Source: Mastigias papua
Lineage: Eukaryota; Cnidaria; Scyphozoa; Rhizostomeae; Mastigiidae
NCBI GenBank assembly: GCA_964019165.1
Contig: OZ025271.1
Coordinates: forward strand, 7,616,275 to 7,680,274
Direction of reading: 5' to 3'
DNA: 64,000 nt
Positions 35,225 to 49,427 of the stretch are shown here, piece after piece. The notes below the pieces were generated by a model. The model had not been told where the DNA came from and did not search any database. It saw nothing but the letters and a program-made list of their open reading frames with translations. A program made the translations under genes and the position numbers. Positions within the stretch are counted from its first letter, which is position 1, and every line of letters begins with the position of its first letter.

Positions 35225-35928
35225 CATACATTACATCCAAAATCAACCTTAAATCTTATTGATTTAAAGCTGTAAAACATTTCCTACCTACTATCAAACT
35301 GTTGTCAATTGAAAACTAGGAAATCTCAAAGCAACTCTTTCTAAATCCATAATCTCCCTTTTTGAGATCTAATTTGACACAGGCAAAATCCCTAGATTCA
35401 TATGTATATTCCAGAAAAACAACCTGGTGCAAAATGTTTGTTGCTTGATGTATAAATATTTTAATCTATTGAAAAAAGCAGGTATTGTTTTGGCAAAGTG
35501 ACAAATATAGTCATTACGACTATTGTCTAACTTTATACATTGATCAAATAGCCCTTCAGATTTTGTTGAAAGATCACTTGATTATTGGATATAAATATTT
35601 TCCAAACTCAAAAACCAAAATCACCTTATAATTCTTGTCCTGTTATAAGTTCCACTTTTTCAATAATCCACTTGCTTAAAATTAAACAACACATGAAATC
35701 CAAACAATTGAATGCAAAAGTTGTTATTTTCTAATAAACCATTTAAATGTTTAACAAACATAATATCAAACTGCATTTCTCTTCTCTGAAATATTTGAAT
35801 TGCAATGTTAATAAAATTATCAAATTACTAATTATCACATATATAATATACCATTTGCATTTAAATTGTTAAAAATGGTAATTTATCAATTAGTAAATAA
35901 CAAATAATTAATTATTAAATCATCTTAC

Positions 35929-37982
35929 CCTCCTTTCCATGTCATGTTTCATTCTAGTGCAGATGATTATCTCCAATTTCTTTATCATTAAATCTCCCTT
36001 CCTTCGCCTTTCTTCCATCATCTCCACCATCCTCTCCCAGCATTCAATCTTAATGTCCAGTCTTTCTAACCGAAACAATTCGCATGACATCCCCCAATCG
36101 CACGCATTCTCAAAACACTCCTTTGTCTTCATTTGACATTCCCATATGCGCAACTCTTTCAATTGCCGATCATTCGAACACGGTCCATTCAATTCATCAT
36201 CCATGAACACGCATCCGTCTATAACTACCACTCCACAATAACCTGTCTGCTCTCCTCCTTTGAACTTCTTTTGAATGGCATTCAGAGTTGTGGTCATTCT
36301 GCGTAACCTGATGCCACCAATACCAATGCGAAAACGCTCCTTCACAGTGACAACGTCCAATTGTTCAATCTCATACACATCGATCACATGAAACTGAACA
36401 TTTGCGAATGCCATTCGAATATCGTCCTCCTTCCATCCGCAACTTTCCAAGTGTCTACAAATCAGACACAGATTGTGTGTTGTTACTTCATCTGACACAA
36501 ACCCATAACCATGGCATTTTCTAATAATTGACTTAATAAACTCCTTATCATTAAAATTCTTATTTAAAAAAAAAGTAATAATTTCAAATGATCTTCTTAA
36601 TTTAGTATCATTATCCAACCCACACTCATTTAACAATTCAATTACATCATCTAATAATTGTTTCTCATGTACTTCTTGTTTTAATCCTACAACATTCTTT
36701 AACAATTCCTTTATTATTCCTTCATATGAAAATCCTGACAATAATCGACATACAAATGAGACAACTTCAATAAACCCTTTTTGCAAATTGTCCTTTACAA
36801 GTTTCATCCGATGTCTTTTGCCCTGTTTACATATGTAAAGAGCTGAGAGAAATTCCATCAGTGATAAATGTTTAAATTGATACTTATCTGTAATATTGTC
36901 TGACACATCAACAAATAGACTTTCAACAAATTCCTTGTCCTTTCCAATGTCACCAAGCCGTGATTCAATACTTCCTTCAAAAATTATTTTGTTCTTTGTT
37001 AGTAAATTGTGGCAAACTTCACTCAGTGTTGATAATGTTTGTGAGAAATGTCTGAAAATTTCTGAAGCCATCTTTCTACTTGAACCATCTTTGTCAGCAT
37101 GTTGTTTCAGCAATAGATAAACAGTCCAGCAGTATAATTCAGTACTGTTGGAAATTGCTTGACCTTTCAACAAAATTGCAATGCAACACAATGTATTTAA
37201 GAACTGTGGCACATGAATGATTGGAACATTTGATGCACCCTTTGCTTTGTTTATATCCAAAATATGATGTTCACGTTCAGAGAACTTTTCTATATATATA
37301 TTGATTTGCTCATTAGTGAGTCCTTGAATTTCAACAGTCTTTAAACCTCCCACATTACGGTAGCCATTTAGTTTGAATTCAATATGGGGTCTCCCAGTTA
37401 GTATAACTTTAGACATGGGATAAATCTTACGGCTCAGAAGTTGCCCAATGATTGAATCTTTTTCAGTTATGTCATAGAGTTCATCAAGGCCATCTACCAT
37501 AACCAAGACCCCTTCCCCATTTCCCAAATCGTAATTAACTTTACTTTTAATAAATTCACCAAGGATTTCATGCTTCTCCAGCTTTGCCCCTTTATGGTCT
37601 TTGAAGTAATTCAAGTCTCTACATTCAAACATGACACACATGTTAAAGTTTTGATAAATGTTGCCACTTGCCCATCCATAAGTCAACTGTTTGGCAAGAA
37701 CAGATTTTCCCATTCCCGCAATTCCTCGAATAAAAGTTACACGGTGTTTGTCATCAATCAAGTTAGATATATTAATAGCATCACCTGTGGCATCTTTAAG
37801 ATTATCCAAATACCGTTTTGCTTCATCTCTGAAATGCCTGTTGGGTGCTGAGCATCGGCTTATCTTTAACTTTACGGCAAAGTCAGAGATATCTACTTCT
37901 TTCAGCACTATTCTGTTGTTTTCATCAACTTTATGAATTTCATGGGTCTTATGAAGTTCTTTGTAAGTCTCTTTTAGTTTAT
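35929..37982 (-). CDS. NACHT exon of an NLR-type receptor
   Basis: STAND-type NTPase domain that switches and oligomerises innate immune receptors on ligand sensing. From the acceptor (AG at 37,984-37,983) the frame is open for 2,054 nt and ends at AGG/GTAAGA; reading on would meet a stop at 35,920. Counting residues from the GTG at 37,908: Walker A GIAGMGKS at 62-69, Walker B VLVMVDGLDEL at 134-144, sensor-like SKVILTGRP at 166-174, then GLTNEQINIYIEKF at 196-209, and helical winged-helix-like and superhelical regions to about 560. The end has leucine-rich-like text (LERLDIKIECWERMV). There is no ATG near the 5' border; the exon needs one base from an upstream exon, the same phase as the exons at 49,045-50,619. 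Probably the core of the gene whose first coding exon is at 51,279. Confidence 0.9.
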
Positions 37983-38711
37983 CTACAAGATATATACAGC
38001 TTAAGTAATATGTCAGCGTATAAAAATTGAATTAATAGAGTGTCTGAAATTGACAGAAAAGGAGAAACAATAGAAGGAAAGGAAAATAATTCAGTATGGA
38101 AGTTTCTTTGACTCTCTCTGCTTATGGAAATTGGGCAAGTAAATCTGGGTCAAACAATAGAACATTCATCCTATTAAAGTTAAGACAGATACACATGTTT
38201 GTTTATAAACTATCAGATTTCTCGCTACCAGCCCAATAATGCTTAGCAAAGTTGACAAAATCGCCCGAAAAACACTTAACTGTTTCTTATTTGTAACACA
38301 CAGTTTCTTTTGGCAAAAGAACCCTCAGATCCCTTAATGTTTTATCTCTAGTTTTTTTACAACTAAAGGCTGTAAATTCTGCGGAGTCTAGGTCAGTCCT
38401 TCAAGTCATTCATGTTGTCATCCATTTTGGAGCCTACTCAAAGAAGGCGGTACCTATAAAAATCAGTCTTTTGATACTCGTTTTCCTCAAAAAATAGCTC
38501 TAAGGCTTTTCTGAAGTTTTACATGAAGCTGCGAATTGTATAATTAAAATTGTCCATTCACCCATCAGACTGTTTAGAAATTAGTAAAAATTTCGATACT
38601 TTGGGGGGCCATTGTTTAATTCTTTGATTGTCTGTAAAATACGTGTACCTCAACAGAAAAAGATGTGTGAAATGGATAATGAAATACTTTATCATATTAA
38701 TTCAACAAAAA
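37983..38711. other. intron sequence, nothing recognised
   Basis: AT-rich spacer upstream of the NACHT exon (minus strand). No further exon found. Confidence 0.4.
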
Positions 38712-38875
<164 letters not shown>

Positions 38876-39231
38876 GCTAGCCCATGGTTGGAGACCTCCT
38901 CGTGGTGGCAAGCGGGCACAGAGAGACTCTGCCCTTAGGTTGATAGTGATTCAGTTCGCGAAGATTCAGAATTGGGGCAGATGTTGACGACCTGTGGCAA
39001 ACTGTCCAACCAAGCCCCTTCAGTGAAAGTCAGGCACAGCAGCTTCAGGCTGCAGCTCTGATAAGTATCTGTTGGGGTAACAGAGTGGATTGAGTGTAGC
39101 CGACTCAATCATCTCTTTTAAACAATTGATAGGCGGTCCACTGACCCCAGGGTCAATCTCAGGCCCCGTGAGGGGCGTAACGAGAAGAAGAAGAAGAAGA
39201 AGAAGATGATGATGATGATGATGATGATGAC
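38876..39231 (+). mobile_element. probable retroelement 3' fragment with (GAA)n(GAT)n tail
   Basis: A GC-richer block, unlike its surroundings, beginning GCTAGCCCATGGTTGGAGAC and ending in (GAA)7(GAT)8 at 39,181-39,231. It sits between two GAT-type repeats, as expected when a LINE or SINE with a microsatellite tail inserts into such a repeat. I cannot identify the family; the coding frames across it are broken. Confidence 0.4.
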
Positions 39232-41147
39232 GTTGTTGCTGGTGATGGTTGTGGATTGAAAGAAGTAATACTTCGATTAAATCCTTATATGATCGTGATA
39301 AAATCACTCACTACCAATCACACAAAATGATGCTTACGAGCAAAGTTTTTCTGTGACGTAATCAAGCAAAACAATTGCTTCAAATGGAATAAGTCATCTG
39401 TGTATCATATACAAAAACATTTTATGATTATTTGATTAAAGAACAGGTTAAACATGCAAGCAACCTTAAATTAAAAGCCATATGAATGTACCATCCGTGA
39501 TAATAAAATCAAGTTGGTATTTCCAAATATCTCATTTCACGAGTTAACGATACCCTAGAAATGAAAGAACATTTACACTCTTCTTGTATAAGAACACAGT
39601 CGATAAAAACATGAGGTGTGATTTGTCAGCAAAAAGTGAACACTGCTAGAACATGCTAAGCCTCAGATGAGAATATTCACAAGCACTCAACTATCCACAT
39701 TCGTTTGGTAAACAAGTTCTGACGAGGTTGGTAATAAACACCAACATTCGTTGATTTAGTTTCAAAAGTAGCTCAACTGAATGTCTCAGAAACTAACTAT
39801 ACTCGATGTAGTTTGTCACATAATCTCACATTCTCACATATTGTAAAAAATCACCCATAAAAGATAGAAATGATTTTAAGAACATTTGAGACTAGAATTA
39901 TAAGTCAAATAAGAAGATCGATTTGTGGTCAAAATTATCTTGTTCCTATAAAAAAGAGTTTAATACTCAAAGACGGGTCCGTACAGTAGTTAGGTTCGGT
40001 TTAATATCCAGCACGAGAGAAAAAGGCTTACAAAGATTTCAGGTGTTCTATTTCACATATTACACCTCTAAGTCCACCTTTATTCATTGTTTTCCATTTA
40101 ATTATTGAAACATTTACTTAATTCTATTTTCTCTTAACCAATGCTGGTTCCTCTATCCTTCTCTACAGTACATGAGTTTGAGAGTCAAAAGGACCCGCTC
40201 TCCTATGCACGGGGTCATAATCACTAATTCTTTAGTTCCTATAACTTATTTTTGTAAATATGATTTCGTGTTTCTTCTTCTAGATCAAATGATTAAAATT
40301 ATCAATGATCAATAACCATCATATTGTTATATTGTGATATTCCGTATGAAAGACATCTCTCGATAGGCTCCGATCAGCGGCGAAAAGAGTATCTAAACTT
40401 GATAATCATGCAGAATTTTATTTCAACATTAATTCATATACTAAATTCATTTATATTCAAATTATTTAATTTACAATGCGTAACCACGAGACCTCAACAA
40501 AACTATGTCAGTGATACCACGCAAGTCCCAGAATGAGCTGTATGTTTGTTTGAATTTGAATTGAATTTGATTTGAATTTGTTTGAAAAGATGGCAGCGGA
40601 TATCAAATCTAATGGTGATAATTCAATAATAAGAGAGTTTCTAGTCTCAGGATGGAAGACAAGATTCCCATTCTAGAGAGCCACATCGCCATCATTGGAC
40701 AGAAGCAATTGATGAGGTAGAGTATTACAAGCATAGACTATATCCATGCATTAATGGAAGTGATTTTACATTCGGATGAATTGGCCAAAGAGACTGATGA
40801 CTTATGGCGTCTGTAAGTACAAGGTGAATTTGATTTTTTGATGATCTAGATAGCTTTGATAAACTGTATTGGAAAGTCGGTAACAAAGGGGCTGATGCCC
40901 TTATATTGTTCTTAGGTTGATCTTGATTTGCTTATCAGACTGCATCAAAATTCCATTACATCATTCAAAACAAAATTTCAACTCTGAACCATAGATAATT
41001 CTAAACAACATGGAATTCCATCCACAAAGAGCATTTGTATGCCCATGTGGATTTTGCTTTAAAGACATAATGATTCTAAAATAAACACTGAAGGTAGCGG
41101 ACACATCTTCCTGCCAAAATAAAGTTCAACAGAAATAATAACAAAGG
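39232..41147. other. intron sequence; fragment of a dispersed repeat
   Basis: About 39,870-39,950 is similar to 30,690-30,756 (TTTTAAGAACATTTGAGACT and what follows). No exon with convincing borders was seen. Confidence 0.4.
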
Positions 41148-41155
41148 CTTTATAA

Positions 41156-41457
41156 AAAGGGGTATCCAAACTCATTTTATGGGGCAGATGAATCTACATC
41201 TCATTTCAGATACTTTCTCATAAACTCTCATTCATAGATCATTGTGCACATCATCATGGCACTTCATCAGAATCATCAGAAAAAAACAACAAAAAAGATC
41301 AGAATCATACGCAAGCTCTCACAGGCCACATAAAATGACGTGGTTGGCCACATCTGGCCAGCGGGCCACATCTGGCCAGCGGGCCACATCTGGCCTGCGG
41401 GCCACATCTGGCCTGCGGGCCACATCTGGCCTGCGAACTTCAAGTTTGACACATGTA
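41156..41457. mobile_element. hAT-like MITE carrying an 18-bp minisatellite
   Basis: The left end AAAGGGGTATCCAAACTCAT and the reverse complement of the right end TACATGTGTCAAACTTG are related hAT-like termini. The flanks CTTTATAA (41,148-41,155) and CTTTATAC (41,458-41,465) make an 8-bp duplication with one mismatch. At 41,346-41,434 five copies of GGGCCACATCTGGCCTGC (18 bp, with CAGC variants) form a minisatellite near the right terminus. Confidence 0.65.
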
Positions 41458-41465
41458 CTTTATAC

Positions 41466-43568
41466 TCTCAATCCAGCTGGTTTATACAGTCAATGTTACG
41501 ATAGCTTCGTCATTTTACACACAATGCATTATGGGATATCATTCATATCACACAAGGATGCTGAAGCAACAAATGGCTATTCAATAGCAACCTAGATCGA
41601 ATGTCAATAACGAGAGAAGCAACCAACAAGCAAACGTATGTCTTGAGAAACGCCCTGTTTTAATAAGCGCCCAACTCTTATGAGAGCCCCTATCAAAGGC
41701 ACCAATTAATTGAGCGCTCCCGGCGCTTTTTAGAGAGAATGTGAATCAATAAGGATGGAAACAATTGAGGCCACTTGTTAATACGGATGCTTTGTTGTGC
41801 TGACTGTCGAAGCAGTAGGTAAATAACCTATAATGATACACAATTATCTCTGACATTAACAATCAAATAAGCTAAAATGGAACAGTCTAGACATCACTTT
41901 TCAAGCCATCCCCTCCTCAGAAAAACAGTACCTCCGCTGCAACGCTGTAATGTTTATGATTTAATTGACTGTGCTAAAAAACCATAACTCCAAGACATGA
42001 TCTTCAAGTTCCTAATAAACGCATTCAACAAACTGCAACATCATTATATGCATACAAATAGATCCAATCTAACAATCCACAAGTTAGTGTTTTCAGTACT
42101 CCTAACCATGGAAGAAAATGAAGTGAAAGCTCAGTGAAAAACAATGTTTTGTTTACTTTTGCTTAGCCTTCAAAGTATCGATTGTTAGTCGGTAGCGCAG
42201 TTGAACTTCGTAATAGGCCCTTTATCATGTCTCAACCGAAAAGTTAAGTGTATAAGTATGGGGGCAGTCATATATCGATATTTTCCTGGCTTAGTATTAT
42301 TCCGACTTTAATGTGCGTGGGAGGGGGTTCAGCAGCCTGGGTGCTAAAAAGAATTCTTTACATTGATTTTCATGTCCAGGACTACGAAATGAGGGTAAAG
42401 TTTCTTAGTGTCTTTGTTTTCTATGGGGGGGGGGGGGCTCCCCTTCCATCAAGTAACCTATTTCGAGAGCAGGTTGTAAATTAATCTATCCTATATACAA
42501 TCATGTAATTTCCTCTTGTCCTAGGCTAATTTATAGTAATGACATTTCTAGCTAATTTATCATATTGTAATATATTTACATGTATCATAGTTTTGTTGGA
42601 ATGGCATTCATGATGAATTGATAATTAGATGAAAATGAAACTGAAGCTGAGACTGAAGAAATTGCCTTACTAGACAACTATTTTCCAGTTCAGGCTCGAG
42701 GTCTGGAATGATCTAATCCAATGGTTTCCTTAACAAGTTCCTTGTTGTTGTAATTACATGAGTACTGATTTTGGAGGGAAAAAACTTCGGAGCAATAGCT
42801 TTAACATAAATTTGTAAATTAACCAATCTCTTTTACTTGGCATGTCTAGACATGTTATCAATTCAACAATTTTTACTATAAAGTTCTTCTGGCACAACTC
42901 TTGTCATTAATTTAGAGACAGGACGAACCAAAACGTCAAATACTGTGCATCCAGGAACATAATGATACTGGTGCAAGTGCCATTGAAAACAATCAAAATA
43001 TCTGGTTCATTAAATGGGCAAATGCTCTTTATAAATTCTTTTGAACTAATATTCATAATCAATACGGGCAATATCATTCGTAATATATGACTTAATAGTA
43101 AGTTTTATTCTGCATTTAGAGCGCATTTCTAGCGAGATGCAATGTTTGATAATGGGTATGATAGCCCATTAGATGCTAGGCATATCTTCTAATAGCACGT
43201 CTGTAGGGCCTATTCTTTCATGGACTGATGCTAAGGGAAGGTGTGGGTTCTATAAGTTAGCGCTGAAATGACTGTCCCCCCCCAATGCATGACTGACTTT
43301 TAGGAATTGCAAGAAAAATGAAAAAATATACCGACATGTTTTCTTCATATTGCCTAAGATAATCATGCAACTCAATTGTCTTGTCAAGAGACCATATTTC
43401 TAGCTACCTACAATGTTCCAGAATCAGTCCGATAACGCTTTAAATACTAGGCTTATTTTCTATTTGCAAATGATTGTAGGGCCAATTGGGCTTTTATTGG
43501 AACAACCCTAAGAGAGGGAGTGGCAGCCTGAAAGTTAGAATCGAAATAACGCAACGGGCGGATGAAAT
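41466..43568. other. intron sequence, nothing recognised
   Basis: Contains a G tract at 42,426-42,437 and short open frames without domains. No exon is supported. Confidence 0.4.
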
Positions 43569-43704
<136 letters not shown>

Positions 43705-44209
43705 ATTTACTGCGGCCATTTTGCCATTTTGCTATTGCTTTACAGCGCCTTTTTCCATTTGCTCTTCTTTGTATTTCATTCAGAAGTAAACTATATCTTG
43801 TTAAAACTGCTTTTCCCACAAATATTTATGATAATGTCATCTCTTAGTTTCTAGACAAGCGATTCATTTCTTAACGTAATATGCTAAGATTGTAACTCAA
43901 ACTAAAAAAGGAAAGTAACCAAATTGATAGGCGATCGTCATTTTGAAGATAGACCTACCCTCCACATATCAAATACCATCAATACTTTTTTCCTGCAAAC
44001 AGGCAGGATTTCATATGCCATTATTGTTCTTTAATGATTTATCTGCTTAAGACCATAAATAGCAATTGATGTCAGCTTCAATGGCAAAATATTATGTCAC
44101 CAACATGCTATAAAGAGTTAAGACCACTCGAAGAATGCTAAACATGGAAACACTATCGTAGGGACCTTCTCGTCTCACGAAAATCATACAAACATTGACA
44201 TACCAGTAA

Positions 44210-45330
44210 TAATGACAAGCCCCCGTCGAATAAGCCTCCATGCTAGAAATTCCAAATGCAAACACTCCCCAAAGTACTACTTTCCTGATGACAGGAAAGA
44301 GAGATTAGAAGATTCATTAATGCCAGATGTAATAGTTAGTCCAGGCCTCCTATTTTCAATGAAACCTACCTACACAATTATTACAAGCATCAAATGAAGA
44401 AATGCAAGAGTTAGTAGATGCTGTTAGTGAAAAGGAGTAAAGCTAAGAAGACAAACGTGATAACATAATATATGCAGCAGCTGATAACCAGTTGGTAATG
44501 GGTTGTTGCAGTATGTTAAACAGCTTATGTATTTGGGAATACTTTTCAAGACAAAGCAAGACAGCTAACGTCAATGGTTTTCCTAATAGCCAAACGTTGA
44601 AGAGAAAGTTGGATAAGGAAAAGCAGCAACAGAAAAACAACCAGTAGTTTTGAAGTCGGATGCTATAAGAGAGTGCTGAAGATAAGCTGGGCAGTCAGAG
44701 TAAAGAATGAGAACATCCTACTCTGTCTTCAACTACCTAAAAGATTGCTAGATACAACAGTAAAGAAGAAACATTTTTATATAGGAAGTGGACAGAAAAG
44801 GTAATCAATGGGAAAGGAAAAAATGTTATACAGAACAGATTGCTTCAGAGCGAGGGGCATTTCCTGGGAAAGTCAAAAGATAAAAGAGCACTTGTAGATG
44901 TTTGATTTGATGTTTGAAAGTCGTTTCCGCTCTTCTGTAGCAATTGCTGAGAGATCTTTCCAGTTCCCATCAACTACAACATAGTTTAGACTTGTCATGG
45001 CTACACAAGTTATCAAAAATTGAAGAAAAATGCATTGCTTAAAAGAACAAAACGGTATCAGTGGGTGGCATGGTTCAAAGATGTTTTAAATTGGAGAGAC
45101 GAGTTAAGGAGAGCAGGATTCAGAAGGTAATTGGTAGAATAAAGTGCTCTCAAACATACGTGACCCTCTCTTGGTTATAAGATGTTAATGAAATTTGTTA
45201 CCATGGAAATAGAAGATTCATATGAACAAAGGCAGTAGACAAGATTATTATCATTAAAGAGTGACAGAGCAACTGTTGCCAATGATAAAGACATCTTCAG
45301 CATTGGAAGTACTTTGATGAATTAAAAGAC
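44210..45330 (+). pseudogene. possible decayed coding fragment, not identified
   Basis: Plus-strand text with coding flavour but broken by stops and frame changes: for example DCFRARGISWESQKIKEHL near 44,840-44,900 and FESRFRSSVAIAERSFQFPS near 44,915-44,970, then ISGWHGSKMF near 45,060. It could be an old transposon gene in an intron of the NLR gene. I do not recognise the family. A protein search with these fragments would settle it. Confidence 0.3.
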
Positions 45331-46310
45331 AGTTTCATAGGCATCACCAGGAATTGGCTGATCAAAACGTAAATGGTACGTTCCTTTGTAATCTTCAATA
45401 AGTGGATAAGCTTCAATTGTATACACCATAGGGAATGTAATATAGGCAAAGGACGTTCTACAAAATGATGATTTACGCTTTAGGAGAAACTGTCAAATAA
45501 ATGCACCACAAATGCTACCTTTATATCAGTTACTGCATCGCAAATTAAATGCAACAGCCTCCAAACCTAAAATCACGGATTCTTTTATGCATGCATTGAT
45601 GTCATTTTCTTGCCATATTTAATGCTACTGGCCACTTAAGGCAATTATGGACTTTATGCCATTTCATATCACTTTTACAAATTTCATTGCATTCTTTAGT
45701 ACACAATTGTTGCATAGTCAACAAAGAAACGTAAAATTATAGTTATCTTTGAAAGTAGAGAGAAAGCTTAACCCCTCCTGGAGTTCCCTTCATTTATGGT
45801 TCTGCTTTGCCCTAAGGTTTTCGGAAAAACCGCTGATACCATTCAAAATATATTCAACGGGCATATAACGCAAACAATGGTGGTCTTTTTCAATTAAAAA
45901 AGTGGACAATCAAGGCTTTAGTAGTACTACAAACAACCAATAATATATCCCACAGTTCTGTTGGTAAATTGTTGGGAATGGCTTCAGAACAAACTTGAGA
46001 GAAATTTTATGAAGTTCTTACTAGTTTTATGTAAACTGGCAAAAGACCACGCTCAGAAAATTTAGCATCCAGTACTGATAGTTGAGAAAACTGAGATCAT
46101 TTCAGCAAAATATTGTTTACATGTCAATGTACTTCTGAGCATATACATCATAATCTAATGTTTTTCTGTTATTCTTATCCCTAGACTTCTTAGGAACAGT
46201 ACTGCGCTTTTAAATTAGATCCAAACTGAAGTATTTCAATGAAAGTCGCCTGCTGTGTATTCCTAGATCTTCAAATTTAACGTGCTTATTTAAATAAAAC
46301 TTTCTTAAGG

Positions 46311-46725
46311 CCCTGATACACGGTAAGATATTCATAAGATATGAGGAGACAGAATCTCTTTTCGCTGCTATTGATGCCTGTGTTGCCGCAAACATGAGGA
46401 GTAGAAAAGGAAAACATGCAATAAAAGAAAAGAATGTGGACCGAAGACATTTTGTCAGTGTTTCTGCTTTTTACTCCTGATTGACGTGGAATATGCCACC
46501 AAAAATGTACTCTCGCTCGTGAGCCATGAAATATTTTCAAATGCAAAGATGGTTGCAGTGCATAACTCAATCGGAAGCTTCTCATATTTCATCAGATATT
46601 TTGATTTTAGTCCTAATCCTTCTAGAAATATCTTTTTCACGTTACACGAGAAAGATATTCTTAAGATATCTTATCCCTCATTATGTGATCAGGTTTCAAA
46701 TCGAATATCTGACCGTGTATCAGGG
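46311..46725. mobile_element. 415-bp MITE with CCCTGATACACGGT ends
   Basis: The left end CCCTGATACACGGTAAGATA and the reverse complement of the right end CCCTGATACACGGTCAGATA differ at one position. Internal TTATG and AAGATATC blocks are partly inverted too. No target duplication is obvious. Open frames inside are repeat-derived. Confidence 0.7.
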
Positions 46726-49044
46726 ATATGAGAAGCTTCCGATGGAGCTATGTACTGCAACCCCTTCATTAATAGTCATGCCTTGGCCTAAAATAGTTAG
46801 TACAATTTGTTGGCATGAATTTCTTGTTAGTTTTATGTAGACCAGAAAACTATGGGGTCTTCATATTCAAAATCTAGTACTGTTTGTTGACACAAATTGA
46901 GATCATGCTACCAAAGGTCTTTGTTCGTATTTTCTTGCTCTATGCAATCTGCTACCAATTCAATTGCTTCTAATCTCATATCCCCAGGTAGTTCGCTTTG
47001 TTGTAATATTATAGCTCTAATTCTAAGCACTTCGTACATTTTATTTCAATGGAATGGAATAGTTTTTGTTGCAAGACCCTTAGGAAGACGTCACTTGTCT
47101 TTAGGTATCTTTTGCACAATGTAAAATGGTTTACCTGTAACTAAAGATGATTGAGGATACAATGGAAACATGCTCTACAAGCTTAAATCTATCATCGTTC
47201 TTTTGAGTCTTTATTTCTAAATTGAGATCAGTTGTTAACAAAAGCAGGTATTTGTCAGTGTGTTCTGAGGATACCATCATAATCCAAAGAGTGCCTATCA
47301 CTCCCTTCCCCATAAAATTCTTAGGCAAACTGCACTTATTCAAATCAGATCTTAATTGAAATTTTTCTCTAAGACACTCGAATCTACATGAAATAGCTTG
47401 GGTTGCCATCTCAATCTCAATTATCAAATTGTACGTGTGCACATATAAAAGACATTCTCAGTGACACCAAAACTAACTTGTTCTAGGGTTTTTACAGTAC
47501 AAACATGTAAAGGAGTGGAAGACTACCTATGAAAAAGCAACTATGAAATATGTGTAACTTGCTGGATGAACAAAAAATACATCCTACAAAACCATTTGCG
47601 TTAGAATGAAACATCATAAATGATTTCTACAAAAAAGGTACTTTTGAGTTCAAATGTGATGTGCTTTTTTACAGCAAGTATTTCCACGTTGAACATAAAA
47701 TAGAAATAAACGAGAAGGACAAAGCAGTGAACCTGGCTTTAAAACAAGCCTTAGATGCACAAAGATGTAAAGTAACCACTAGAGATAAACCATATAGGCC
47801 AGACTGAACTAGAGCCAGGAATACACTATAACTCACTAATGATCATTGCAATTGATATAGGGCGATGGTCACTGACGTGCTGATGGGTGGGGGGGCATTG
47901 GGCTCTCTATGAAATTGTATGAAAGTTTGATCATCCAGCAAAAACATCCAGTGTGAATTGGGGAGTTTGACCAAAGTTATACAGGCAATTTAATTATTCT
48001 GTTAGTCATGCTTGGTCATAGCTGGCTCTCCTTTTGCCTTTTTTCAAATAATTTGCTGTAACTAGCAACTGTCAAAGTTCGTCAAAAATGACACAGTTGG
48101 TCACTTTTTTCCGTTCGTTTCCCTAAGCAAAATTGTCCAGGCACATCACTGTTGGAATGCACTTACTCATTGAACATATCTGACAATTGTGTAACTCTTG
48201 CATCATGGACTCTTGAGTAATATATGGTATTTTCAATCTGAACTCGAAAAAGAAAAGCATCAGAAACAATGAAAATTTTTAATCATCTGCGATTCTATGA
48301 TTTTGCAGTGCAGAAGAGACAGTCCATAGAATCCATTATTCCCTTCAATATGGTATGCATTTACTGTGAGTTCTTGTTTTCAACTTTTCACCATAGTCAG
48401 TGGAGTGTAGAACAGCTCTTCAGTGGGGTGTCATCAAATGAATGTTATCAACAAATTAAAAAGGCAAACAATTTGCTGAAAAAGCGACATAACAACCGAC
48501 AATTCACCATCTCTCTGGCAATTTTCAACAAATAAGCAAAGGGTTACAAAGGTTATGTGAACAGTGGGGAGTTATCACAAACCCATCCCTTACTTCCCAT
48601 CCCTTACTTCAGCACGACAATGGTTATAGTTCTGGTTGCTTTTCATCAAGTTGAGTCGCACCAATGCACACTTATTCCCATGAACAAATCCCAGCTTTTA
48701 CAAAATGTGTGATATCAGGGTACTTAACTTAGAAATTGCAATTGAAATCAAATGTTTATTTAGAATGAGAGAAGCTGAGCATATCCAATGGTTCATTTTT
48801 CAATGATGACTGAAAATGATGAAATTAAAGTATCATGTTCTCTCGAATACATTGTCATTCTTCAATGACCACTTAAAAGAAATTGTGTATTCCAGGCTTA
48901 AGGATGTTTTGATACTCACTCAGCTCAAAAGTTAACCCTGAATAATGCCAACTAGGAAGCTTCCAACTGTGTGTTTTTACGTCTACGGCAATTATATTAA
49001 TGGATCAAACATGAGCCACGATAGATATTGCACATTTAACTCAC
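46726..49044. other. intron sequence; weak open frame at 48,269-48,535
   Basis: No exon is supported. The plus-strand frame at 48,269-48,535 (88 codons) shows no domain I know and is antisense to the NLR gene. Confidence 0.35.
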
Positions 49045-49068
49045 CAATCTTTGCTTTCTGTATTCGCT
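49045..49068 (-). CDS. 24-nt microexon of the NLR gene
   Basis: Acceptor TTTGTTTCCAG, donor GTGAGT. It encodes RIQKAKI plus two split codons, entering and leaving after codon base 1. Same length and phase as the microexon at 49,404, which supports both. Inferred linker between the coiled coil and the NACHT domain. Confidence 0.5.
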
Positions 49069-49403
49069 CTGGAAACAAAAGTACATGATTATACAGTTAA
49101 TCATATAGTGTTTGATGATCTATTTATACAAGTTAAAACAAAAGATTTGATGAAGTTGAAGATTTAAATGCATAAGAAGAAAGATAAAGTATGCTTCTTA
49201 TAGACAGCGAGAGAAGTGTTCTAAATTCTAGGCCTGCCAGAGTTAAATCTGCAATTGTGAATCAAACTAATCTGATATTAATCTATACTACTCTAATATC
49301 AATCTTTACTAATCTGATAGGAACCCAAGTTAATCTGATATGAATCTAAATCAATATGCTATGAATCGTAACTACTCTGATAAGAATTCAATCTCAAACT
49401 CAC

Positions 49404-49427
49404 CTTTTTCTTCCTCTGTGTACTTGC
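49404..49427 (-). CDS. 24-nt microexon of the NLR gene
   Basis: Acceptor TTTGTTTTAG, donor GTGAGT. It encodes KYTEEEK plus split codons, phase 1 at both ends. A charged linker. Too short to be seen as an open frame; called on its borders and on phase agreement with its neighbours. Confidence 0.5.

Noticed and set aside
37908..37908. GTG as translation start of the NACHT protein
   Set aside because: The frame stays open 25 codons further to a splice acceptor in the phase of the upstream exons, so this is an internal position.
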